Below, piece by piece: positions 48,425 to 57,276 of a stretch of DNA of 64,000 nucleotides. A model generated the notes under the pieces. That model was not told the DNA's origin. It saw nothing but the letters and a program-made list of their open reading frames with translations, and did no database searches. Origin of the DNA: Bradyrhizobium ottawaense. GTDB taxonomy: Bacteria > Pseudomonadota > Alphaproteobacteria > Rhizobiales > Xanthobacteraceae. Both the position numbers and the translations under genes were made by a program. How positions within the stretch are numbered: the first letter of the stretch is position 1; every line of letters begins with the position of its first letter. The DNA lies in assembly GCF_002278135.3 (NCBI RefSeq), contig NZ_CP029425.2, positions 2,332,001-2,396,000 on the forward strand. The letters run 5' to 3'.

Positions 48425-50704
48425 ATGGATTCGATCGTGCAACCTGCCGCCACGGAGCAGCCGTCATCCTCGCGCAACCGGTTGCTGCTGACGGTCTACA
48501 CCGCTGCGATCTTTGTCAGCGCGCTGCTGCTATTCTCGGTGCAGCCGCTGTTCACGAAGATGGTGCTGCCGCGGCTCGGCGGCTCGCCGGCGGTGTGGTC
48601 GGTGGCGATGGTGTTCTTCCAGTCGCTGCTGCTGGCGGGCTACGCCTATGCGCATCTGTTGATGCAGGCGAGGAGCCGCGTCGTGCCGGTGGCCGTGCAT
48701 CTGGTATTGCTGGTGCTGGCCTTCGCCACGCTGCCGCTCGGAATAGCCTCCGCCTATGGCGAGCCGCCCGCTTCGGGCTATGCGTTCTGGCTGCTCGGCC
48801 TGTTCGTGGTTTCGATCGGCCTGCCGTTCTTTGCGCTCGCCGCCAACAATCCGCTGCTGCAGGCCTGGTTCGTCCGCACCGGCCATCCCGCTGGGCACGA
48901 TCCCTACTTCCTCTACGCTTCCTCCAACATCGGCAGCTTCCTCGCGCTGTTGTCCTATCCGTTCCTGCTCGAGCCGATGTTCACGCTGCATGCGCAGAAC
49001 CGGTTCTGGACCGGTGGCTATGGCCTGTTGATCCTCCTGATCGCCGCCTGCGGCGTGTTGCTGTTGCGCTCGCCGAAGCTCGCAATGGCCGATGCGCGGA
49101 CCGAGGACGCCAATGCGCCGGCGCCGGATATCGTGACGCGGCTGCGCTGGATCTTCCTGGCCGCGGTGCCTTCGGGTCTGCTCATCGCGGTCACCGCGCA
49201 CATCTCGACCGACGTCGCCGCGGCGCCGTTGCTATGGGTGCTGCCGCTGTCGCTGTATCTGCTCACCTGGGTCGTGGTGTTCCAGTCGCGGCCGCTGCTG
49301 CCGCACAAATGGATGCTGATGCTGCAGCCGGTCGCGATCGCGGGCGTCGTCGTCCTGCTCGCCTTCGGCGGCGAGCAGAACTTGCTGCTGACTCTCGGCG
49401 GCCATCAACTCTGCTTCTTCGTCATCGCCATGGCCTGCCACGGCGAGCTGGCGCGGACGCGGCCGGCGGCGAGATATCTCACCGGTTTCTATGTCGCGCT
49501 GTCGTTCGGCGGCATGGTCGGCGGTCTCTTTGCTGGCCTCGTTGCTCCCTTCACCTTCTCGTGGATCGCCGAATACCCGATCCTGATCGCGCTTGCCGCG
49601 CTGTGCCGGCCGTCCGCGAACGAGCGTCTCGCAGGTGTCGTCAAATGGTACTGGCTGGTGCTTGCCGCGCTCGCGATGGCGCTGGTTGCGCCGTCCTATA
49701 CCACCGGCGGCCTCCCGACCTGGTTGGAGGATCACCGCGTCTGGGTCGCCGGCGCCGTCGGCGTGCTCGCCGCGCTGCTCGCTCTGGCGCTCAATGCCGG
49801 CCGCTGGAAGATCTTCGCCACCGTCGCACTCGCGCTGGCGTTGATCCGCGTCTATCCGGCGGACGAAGGCCGGGTCACGACGGTGCGCAGCTTCTTCGGC
49901 GTGCACAAGATCGTGGTGACGCCCGGCGGCTATTTCCACGTGCTGATGCACGGCACCACCATCCACGGCGCCGAGCGCTTCCGCAACAATGACGGCACGC
50001 CGGTCACCGGCCGGCCGGAGCCGATCACCTATTATCACAAGGACGGCGGCATCGGTCAGGCCGTCAGCGCGATCCGCGAGCGCAAGGGCGCGCCGCTCAA
50101 GGTCGCCGCGATCGGCGTCGGATCGGGCACGCTCGCCTGCGCCGCCGAACCTGGCGAGGACTGGAAATTTTTCGAGATCGACCAGTCGATGGTGGATGCC
50201 GCGCGTGACCCCAAAAATTTCCGCTACATCTCGAGTTGTCTGCCGGACATGAAGCCGGTGATCGGCGATGCGCGCCTCACCTTCGCAAAGGAGCCCGACG
50301 GAGCCTACGACCTCATCATCGTCGATGCCTATTCGTCGGATGCGATCCCGATTCATCTCGCCACCGAAGAGGCGATGAAGATCTACAAGGACAAGCTCGC
50401 GCCGCACGGGGCTGTGGTGATGCACGTCTCCAACCGGCATCTCGATCTCGAGACCGTCGTGGTCGGTATCGCGGACGCCAACGATCTCAAGAGCTGGGTC
50501 TTCAACGAGGATTCCGGGCGTGATGGCGACTACATCTTCTCGACCGACGTCGTCATCTCCGCGCGCGAGGAGGCCGACATCGGTCGGCTCGCGTCCTCCA
50601 AGGTCTGGGAGCAGACCGAAGCCGACGACAGGGTACGGGTCTGGACCGACGACTATTCCAACATCCTGGGCGCCCTGTACCGGCGTTTGAAGAATGGAGA
50701 GTAG
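48425..50704 (+). CDS. Membrane protein fused to a spermidine-synthase-like domain
   Basis: 759 residues. The N-terminal half (about 20-440) has 11-12 hydrophobic segments beginning LLTVYTAAIFVSALLLFSVQPLF, and the C-terminal half (about 500-750) is a Rossmann spermidine-synthase-like domain with IGVGSGTLACAAEPGEDWKFFEID (nucleotide motif, in pieces) and DLIIVDAYSSDAIPIHL. The usual polyamine-synthase active Asp pair is only partly matched (VDAYSSD). Such fusions are known in proteobacteria; role uncertain, perhaps a membrane-bound aminopropyl or methyl transferase. Substrate not assigned. Confidence 0.85.
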   Translation: MDSIVQPAATEQPSSSRNRLLLTVYTAAIFVSALLLFSVQPLFTKMVLPRLGGSPAVWSVAMVFFQSLLLAGYAYAHLLMQARSRVVPVAVHLVLLVLAFATLPLGIASAYGEPPASGYAFWLLGLFVVSIGLPFFALAANNPLLQAWFVRTGHPAGHDPYFLYASSNIGSFLALLSYPFLLEPMFTLHAQNRFWTGGYGLLILLIAACGVLLLRSPKLAMADARTEDANAPAPDIVTRLRWIFLAAVPSGLLIAVTAHISTDVAAAPLLWVLPLSLYLLTWVVVFQSRPLLPHKWMLMLQPVAIAGVVVLLAFGGEQNLLLTLGGHQLCFFVIAMACHGELARTRPAARYLTGFYVALSFGGMVGGLFAGLVAPFTFSWIAEYPILIALAALCRPSANERLAGVVKWYWLVLAALAMALVAPSYTTGGLPTWLEDHRVWVAGAVGVLAALLALALNAGRWKIFATVALALALIRVYPADEGRVTTVRSFFGVHKIVVTPGGYFHVLMHGTTIHGAERFRNNDGTPVTGRPEPITYYHKDGGIGQAVSAIRERKGAPLKVAAIGVGSGTLACAAEPGEDWKFFEIDQSMVDAARDPKNFRYISSCLPDMKPVIGDARLTFAKEPDGAYDLIIVDAYSSDAIPIHLATEEAMKIYKDKLAPHGAVVMHVSNRHLDLETVVVGIADANDLKSWVFNEDSGRDGDYIFSTDVVISAREEADIGRLASSKVWEQTEADDRVRVWTDDYSNILGALYRRLKNGE

Positions 50705-50715
50705 GGCGGCACCCG

Positions 50716-50869
50716 TCTCCATCCCCGGACGCAGCGCAGCGCTTCCCTGGCGATGCGAAGCATCGTCCAGTTCAGCGGTGCGCTGCAGAGCCGGGGCTGA
50801 TGGCGCGGCGCTCTGGGTCCCGGCTCTGCGGAGCAGCGTTGCATGCTGACCGCGTCCGGACACGAGACC
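50716..50869. repeat. Intergenic repeat (CCCCGGACGCAGCGCAGCG ... CGTCCGGACACGAG)
   Basis: Outer arms tccccggacgcagcg (about 50722) and cgcgtccggacacgaga (to 50869), with gatgcgaagcatcg, gtgcgctgcagagcc and gctctgcggagcagc inside. Same family as 13500, 23701 and 25081. It lies between convergent genes. Confidence 0.65.
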
Positions 50870-50874
50870 GACGG

Positions 50875-51858
50875 TTACGGCGCGATCGGCGTCCCCGCCG
50901 GCAGCACAATGCCCTTCTCGCCGGCAACCTCGCGCAGCAGATCGGGCCTGTCGGAAATGATCCCGTCGACGCCGAGCTCCATCATCCGCGCCATGTCTTC
51001 GCGCTTGTTGACCGTCCACACCACGACGCGTAATCCGAGCTCGTGGGCTTCCGCGACCAGCGCGGAGGTCACATCGCCGAAATAGGGCGACCAGACTGCG
51101 CCGCCCGCCGCCTTGATCGTCCGTGGCAGCGAGCTGCCGTGCTCGGCCGGGCTGAAGCCTGCCGTCCAGTTGGTGGCTTTGTCCAGCACGACTGTCTGGC
51201 CTGTGCCGCGCTGGAGCGTCAGGTACACCGTCGGTATCTTCGGTGCCTGCTGCTGGACGAGCTGCAGGGTCCTCCAGTCGAAGGATTGGATCATGACCCT
51301 ATCGGAAAACATTTCGGCCTCGATCAATCCCAGCAGCTTCGCGACAAAGGCTTGCGGATCGAGGGTTTCGTCCGGATGGTTCGGATCGATCTTGGTCTCG
51401 ATGTTAAGGCGCACACGCGAGTTGCCGGATTTCCGTACCAGCGCGAACAGCTCGCTCAGGGTGGGAATGCGTGTCCCCGGCACGGCGCGCTGGTCGGGGA
51501 ATTGTTTCGCATAGGCACTGTCCGGCCGGATCTGGCCGACGTCATAGGTCCTGACCTCGTCCAGCCGCAGTTTTACGAAGGGCGTGCCGGGCGGAGCAAT
51601 GTAAGTCCTGCCAGCACTGCGCGCGAGATCCGGATTGAGCCCGCGCTCATGCGAGACGACGACTTCGCCGTCAGCGGTCACGCCGACGTCGAGCTCCAGC
51701 GTGTCCACGCCCATCGAGAGCGCGTTGGCGAAGGCCGGCAGGGTGTTTTCCGGCAACAGCGCTCGCCCGCCGCGATGCGCCTCGATATCAAAGGCCATGA
51801 CCCGCCCCGTTATCAGAACTGAGAGCACAGTCAGAATGGTCGTGGCACGTGACGGCAT
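50875..51858 (-). CDS. Secreted glycerophosphodiester phosphodiesterase (GDPD family)
   Basis: 327-residue TIM-barrel phosphodiesterase that hydrolyses glycerophosphodiesters to glycerol-3-phosphate and an alcohol. Signal peptide of about 22 residues (MPSRATTILTVLSVLITGRVMA), then the catalytic DIEAHRGGRALLPENTLPAF (His and Glu/Asp), GVDTLELDVGVTADGEVVVSHE (about 50-71) and ETKIDPNHP. Probably periplasmic. I start at ATG 51858, since the open frame upstream (to 52053) runs into the transpeptidase gene and is low-complexity. Same strand as the L,D-transpeptidase upstream. Confidence 0.88.
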   Translation of the reverse strand: MPSRATTILTVLSVLITGRVMAFDIEAHRGGRALLPENTLPAFANALSMGVDTLELDVGVTADGEVVVSHERGLNPDLARSAGRTYIAPPGTPFVKLRLDEVRTYDVGQIRPDSAYAKQFPDQRAVPGTRIPTLSELFALVRKSGNSRVRLNIETKIDPNHPDETLDPQAFVAKLLGLIEAEMFSDRVMIQSFDWRTLQLVQQQAPKIPTVYLTLQRGTGQTVVLDKATNWTAGFSPAEHGSSLPRTIKAAGGAVWSPYFGDVTSALVAEAHELGLRVVVWTVNKREDMARMMELGVDGIISDRPDLLREVAGEKGIVLPAGTPIAP

Positions 51859-51925
51859 GGTGCCTCGAATAGCTATCCTGTTGTTCGCGCTGACGACTGA
51901 CGACGGTGACGGAGCTGCGGCCGCG

Positions 51926-52720
51926 TCAGTTCTGGTAGTAATAGCCGCGCGGCTGGTAAACCTGCCGCGGCTGCGGTTGATAGTAATAGCCCTGCTGGCC
52001 GGAGCCTTGGTCGTAATAGGGACGCGGCTGCTGCTGGTAAACCTGCGCATCATAGAGCGGGCGTGTGCCGCGCGGTGCCGGATACCGTGCGCCGGTGTCG
52101 CTGCCGTCGGCCGGATAGATGTAATTGTCGTCCTGCGGCATGTAGCGGCGGGCGGGCTGCGCCGGCGGCGTCAGATTCACAGGATCGCCCGTGGTCGCGT
52201 ACTGCTCTTCGGCTGGCTGCTGCGGCGCGCGGGCGACGGCATTGTTAGTGCGGCCGCGCGGATTGCGCGCCAGCGCCACCTGCGCCGAGCCGGTCAGCGT
52301 CACCGTGGTGTTGAGCACGCCCTGCTGCTGCACCAGCGCATAGAGTGTCGAGGCATTCTGGCGCGACAGCCGCACGCAGCCGTGGGACGCCGGTGAGCCG
52401 AGACGGCCGACCGAGTCGGTGCCATGGATGGCGTGGCCGACCTTGGTGAAGAAGATCGCGTGCGGCATCGGCGCGTCGTCGAATTCCTTGGAGTAGTGAT
52501 CCTCTTCCATCCGGAAGGCGCGGAACGCGCCGTTAGGCGTTTCGCGCGAGGGGATGCCGGTCGACACCGGCCAGTGGTAGCGCGCGACGCCGTCGACCGC
52601 GACGGTCATCTGCTGATTGTCCTTGTCGACGGTGATCTCGACCTTGGCCTGCGCGCTGCCTGCGCTCAAAAGCATCAGTGAGGTGAAAGCGATAAAAAAT
52701 GAACGCATCTGGAAACGCAT
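51926..52720 (-). CDS. L,D-transpeptidase (YkuD) with Tyr/Gln-rich tail
   Basis: Periplasmic enzyme forming 3-3 cross-links or anchoring proteins to peptidoglycan. 264 residues: signal peptide (about 1-26, ending SAGSAQA), catalytic YkuD domain with IHGTDSVGRLGSPASHGCVRLS (about 104-125, in pieces; His, Ser-His-Gly-Cys) and a low-complexity C-terminal tail of about 90 residues rich in Gln, Pro and Tyr (QPRPYYDQGSG, GYYYQPQPRQVYQP, ending GYYYQN). AGGA precedes ATG 52720; a GTG at 52747 is an alternative. Confidence 0.9.
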   Translation of the reverse strand: MRFQMRSFFIAFTSLMLLSAGSAQAKVEITVDKDNQQMTVAVDGVARYHWPVSTGIPSRETPNGAFRAFRMEEDHYSKEFDDAPMPHAIFFTKVGHAIHGTDSVGRLGSPASHGCVRLSRQNASTLYALVQQQGVLNTTVTLTGSAQVALARNPRGRTNNAVARAPQQPAEEQYATTGDPVNLTPPAQPARRYMPQDDNYIYPADGSDTGARYPAPRGTRPLYDAQVYQQQPRPYYDQGSGQQGYYYQPQPRQVYQPRGYYYQN

Positions 52721-53024
52721 TTGAATCCTGGCCTCCGGCCTGTTCACGCTAGGCGCCGCGGCTCTCCGTCCCCGACGTGCAATATGCCTGCAATCCGGCT
52801 TTCGTTCCAGCGGCCTGCCCGCCCATCGTTAACGCGGCGCCGGGCGTAAGCAAGGCCGCTTTGTGCCGCGCCGCGCGCGGTGGCGCTGACATTTTCGCGA
52901 GCGGCGCGCCGTTCATAACGCCGACAATTCGTCACAAAGGCGCAACCATTTGGCCGCCCAGTGCGTTGACGATCACCTGCCTCGACAGGCGGCGCTCGCC
53001 GCCATTCACCGTTTGGGATCGAAG

Positions 53025-53351
53025 ATGAACAAAGCCCGCATCGCCGCCGCGCCGTCGCCGGCCGGTTTAGCCTTCCGCCTGGTGTTCGCAGCCGCCGCCA
53101 TCCTGCTCGCGCTGTTGTCGCTACCGCAGGCCGGCCACGCCCAGGGCATCGTCCGCGGCGCCCAGGAAGGCTCTTACGAGGGCAACCGGATTGCCGGCCC
53201 CGTGGGCGGTGCGGTCGGAGGCGTCGTCGGTGCCGGTGTCGGCGGCGCCGTTGGTGCGGTCGAGGGTGTGCTCGGCATTCCTCATCGTCACTACCGTCAC
53301 CGCTGCCACGGCTATTACGACGGCTATCACCGCTTCCATTGCTATCGGTGA
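53025..53351 (+). CDS. Small secreted Gly/His/Tyr-rich protein
   Basis: 108 residues. N-terminal signal (about 1-41, ending LPQAGHA), then a glycine/alanine/valine-rich middle (GPVGGAVGGVVGAGVGGAVGAVEG) and a C-terminus of His, Tyr and Cys (HRHYRHRCHGYYDGYHRFHCYR, split). The composition suggests metal binding or an envelope-associated role; no family recognised. The ATG follows GGGATCGAAG, a weak ribosome binding site. Divergent from the L,D-transpeptidase with 304 bases between that hold no other feature I can support. Confidence 0.65.
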   Translation: MNKARIAAAPSPAGLAFRLVFAAAAILLALLSLPQAGHAQGIVRGAQEGSYEGNRIAGPVGGAVGGVVGAGVGGAVGAVEGVLGIPHRHYRHRCHGYYDGYHRFHCYR

Positions 53352-53358
53352 GGTCGCG

Positions 53359-54116
53359 TCAATTCTTCAGCCGATACCCCGTCCGAAAAATCCACCAGAT
53401 CACGACGAGACAGATCACCAGGAACGCCGTCGTCATGCCGACGCTGACGGACATGCTGACGTCCGCGATCTCGTAAAAGCTCCAGCGGAAGCCGGAGATC
53501 AGATAGACGACCGGGTTGAGCATCGCCACCGTGCGCCAGGTGGGCGGCAGCATGTCGATGGAATAGAAGCTGCCGCCGAGGAAGGTCAACGGCGTCACCA
53601 CCAGCATCGGGATCATCTGCAGCTTCTCGAAGCCGTCGGCCCAGATGCCGATGATGAAGCCGAACAGGCTGAACGTCACTGCCGTCAGCACCAGGAAGGC
53701 CAGCATCCAGATCGGATGGTGGATATGCAGCGGCACGAATAATCCGGCGGTCGCCAGGATGATCAGGCCCAAGATGATCGACTTGGTCGCGGCGGCGCCG
53801 ACATAGCCGAGCACGATCTCGAAATAGGAGATCGGTGCCGACAGGATCTCGTAGATCGTGCCGGTGAATTTCGGGAAGTAGATGCCGAACGAGGCGTTGG
53901 CGATGCTCTGGGTCAGCACCGAAAGCATGATCAGGCCCGGCACGATGAAGGTGCCGTAGCTGACGCCCTCGACCTGGCTGATGCGAGAGCCGATCGCGGC
54001 GCCGAACACCACGAAATAGAGCGAAGTGGAGACCACAGGCGAGACGATGCTTTGCAGCAGCGTGCGCCAGGTGCGCGCCATTTCGAACAGATAGATGGCG
54101 CGGATGGCGCGGTGGT

Positions 54117-54120
<4 letters not shown>
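53359..54120 (-). CDS. ABC-2 type transporter permease
   Basis: 253-residue membrane subunit of an ABC exporter, with six hydrophobic segments and the ABC2_membrane domain pattern (start [69 protein letters not shown] near the C-terminus). It pairs with the ATPase immediately upstream; the ATPase stop TGA overlaps this ATG (ATGA). The type includes polysaccharide, lipid and drug exporters; the substrate is unknown. The N-terminus beyond this ATG is open for a further 180 codons but belongs to the ATPase frame's shadow. Confidence 0.92.
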
Positions 54121-55040
<920 letters not shown>

Positions 55041-55330
55041 GGATGGCCGTCAGGCTGAGGGGGCAAGGTCTGGGGAGGGAGGCTGGAACCTGCCGGGAAG
55101 GGCGGGTCAGCGGAGCCCTGAGATAAGAACGCCTTTGCCGGGCCGCAATTGGCGAGAGAAAAATGGTCTCAAAACAGGCCCTTCGGTGGCAGGTTTCGGG
55201 CAGGTGTTGCGCGATGGTCACGGGCTGTGGCTAAGATTGCCATTCACGCGGCTCTTTGTTGCGTCTGCGAGCAGGCCATGGCTACGATTCCGACCAATCG
55301 CAAAGCGTATTGTCCCCAGGGAAAAGATCG

Positions 55331-56053
55331 ATGAGACCGAACGGCCGTCACACCGCCGGCGTCAGCCAATTGTCCGCCCTCCGTGTATGGGCGATGGGCC
55401 TGCTCCTGCTGTCAGCTGTTGCCATCAGCCCGACCACGGCCCGGGCGGCCCCGAGCCAAGCCCAGGTCGCGACCACGCATGTCTATCTGCTCCGCGGCGT
55501 GCTCAACATCTTCTCGCTCGGCCTCGACACGATCGGCGCCCGGCTCCAGGCGCAGGGCATCCCGGTGACGGTCGCCAACTTCGTCTCCTGGTCCTCGCTC
55601 GCCGATGAAGCCGCGACCGCCTACAAGGCCGGCCGGCTCAAGACCATCGTCCTGGTCGGCCATTCCTCCGGCGCGACCGCGCTGCCCGACATGATCGCGA
55701 AACTCAACCGGCTGGGCGTGCCCGTGAAGCTCGCGATCGGCCTCGATTCCGTGTTCAAGACCAAGCTCTCGACCGGCGCGGAGCGTTACATCAACATCTA
55801 TATCGGCGACGGCCCCGGTGAGCCGGTCAAGCGTGCCGACGGTTTCCGCGGCAAGCTCGACAATGTCGACGTGCGCGGCACCGGCGTCGGCCATATCTCG
55901 ATCGACAAGAACGAGGCGATCCAGCGCCGCGTCATCGCCGAGATCGACGCCGCCATCATGCGCTCGCGCGCGCCGGCGGCGGTCCCGGTCGCCGAACCTG
56001 GCGCACCGCGGCAGGCGCGCTCGGCGGCCGCAACGGCGCCGGCAAGGAACTGA
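55331..56053 (+). CDS. Secreted alpha/beta-hydrolase-like protein (paralogue A)
   Basis: 240 residues with a signal peptide (about 1-39, ending TTARAA). The mature protein begins THVYLLRGVLNIFSLGLDTIGARL and has VLVGHSSGATALP (about 110-122), a GxSxG nucleophile elbow, then YINIYIGD and GHISIDKNEAIQRRVIAEID. It is clearly related to the protein encoded at 59157 (shared VYL.RG, S.G.D, VL.GHS.G, R.INI, GFRG and HI.I.K), but lacks its LysM domain. Function unknown; the fold suggests a lipase/esterase-like role in the envelope. ATG 55331 follows GGGAAAAG. Confidence 0.72.
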   Translation: MRPNGRHTAGVSQLSALRVWAMGLLLLSAVAISPTTARAAPSQAQVATTHVYLLRGVLNIFSLGLDTIGARLQAQGIPVTVANFVSWSSLADEAATAYKAGRLKTIVLVGHSSGATALPDMIAKLNRLGVPVKLAIGLDSVFKTKLSTGAERYINIYIGDGPGEPVKRADGFRGKLDNVDVRGTGVGHISIDKNEAIQRRVIAEIDAAIMRSRAPAAVPVAEPGAPRQARSAAATAPARN

Positions 56054-56083
56054 GCCGTCGCATCCTCCCCCGCGTGATGCCGC

Positions 56084-57262
56084 CTAAGCGGGCGTCACGC
56101 GGACCGGCATGCTCTCCAGCCCGCGCAGGGAATTGTTGAGCCTGCGTTTCGGCTCCGCCGTGAGCTCGATGGTCTTCACGCGCCTCGCAAGCTCGCTGAA
56201 GATCAATTCGCCTTCCAGACGCGCGATCATCTGACCGACGCAGGCGTGGATGCCTGCGCCGAAGCCGACATGGCCGGTCGCGGTCCGTTCGACCTCGAAG
56301 CGATCGGCTTCGTCCCATCGGGCCGGATCGCGGTTGGCGGAGGCCATGAACAGCAGCACCTTGCGGTGTGCCGGGATCACGCCGCCGCCGATCTCGACGT
56401 CGCGCGAGGTGGTTCGAAAGAACGTCTGCACCGGTGAATCGTAGCGCAGGCCTTCCTCGAAAGCGTTGCGCGCCAACTCCGGCCTGTGGTGGAGCTTGCG
56501 GTATTCATCCGGATGGGTGGCGAGCGCGAGCAGGGTGTTGCCGATGCCGTTGACGGTGGTGTCGATCCCCGCCGTGAGGAACGGCCGCACCAGATGCGTC
56601 GCCTCGTGCTCGGTAATCTCGCCGTCGTCGGCTGCCTGGTAGATCATCATGCCGAGGCTGTCGGGCCGCAACGCATCTCGTGCGCAGCAGTCCATGATCC
56701 AGCTCTGGGCGGCGAGGCCTTCCTTGCGTGAAGCCGCTAGCATCTCGTTCTCGGGGCCAAAGCTGTCGAACACGAATGTGCTCCAGGCCAGCAGCTTCTC
56801 GCGGCCGTCCGCCCGGATGCCGATCGCATCCGGAAACACCTTCATCGGATAGGCTTCGGCAAGATCGGTGACGGCATCGAACGTGCCTTTGTCGATCAGC
56901 TCCGTGACCTTCTTCTCCGCCTCCTGCTGAAACGTCTCGCGCAGCTTCCTCGCGACGCCCGGAGACAGCGTGCGGCCGAGGACCCGCCGGCCCTTGTCGT
57001 GATCGGGCGGATCGATCTGGAGCGTCAGCGGCTTTGGCAGCGCAGGGTTCATCCCGTTGAGCCCGACGCCCTCGCCACTGATGAACGTCTTCCAGTCCTT
57101 CAAGGCCGGCTCGACCTCGCCATAGCCCGCCATCGCCCACACGCCGTAACGCTCCAGCGCGAACACGGGCCCGAGCGCGCGTAGCGCCGCATAGGCAGGA
57201 TAGGGGTTCAACAGGAAGTCAGGCGCAAACGGGTCGACCTGACTGGAGGCGATGCCGCTCAT
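56084..57262 (-). CDS. Cytochrome P450
   Basis: 392-residue soluble P450 monooxygenase. I-helix AGIDTTVNGIGNTLLALA (about 236-253), K-helix EEGLRYDSP (ExxR, about 278-286) and heme-binding FGAGIHACVGQMIARLE (about 336-352, with the axial Cys). Substrate unknown; needs ferredoxin and reductase partners that are not in the window. ATG 57262 is preceded by AGCTGACC and lies 14 bases after the substrate-binding protein gene, so the two are co-transcribed. The pairing suggests uptake and oxidation of one compound. Confidence 0.92.
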   Translation of the reverse strand: MSGIASSQVDPFAPDFLLNPYPAYAALRALGPVFALERYGVWAMAGYGEVEPALKDWKTFISGEGVGLNGMNPALPKPLTLQIDPPDHDKGRRVLGRTLSPGVARKLRETFQQEAEKKVTELIDKGTFDAVTDLAEAYPMKVFPDAIGIRADGREKLLAWSTFVFDSFGPENEMLAASRKEGLAAQSWIMDCCARDALRPDSLGMMIYQAADDGEITEHEATHLVRPFLTAGIDTTVNGIGNTLLALATHPDEYRKLHHRPELARNAFEEGLRYDSPVQTFFRTTSRDVEIGGGVIPAHRKVLLFMASANRDPARWDEADRFEVERTATGHVGFGAGIHACVGQMIARLEGELIFSELARRVKTIELTAEPKRRLNNSLRGLESMPVRVTPA

Positions 57263-57276
57263 GGTCAGCTCCGCTT

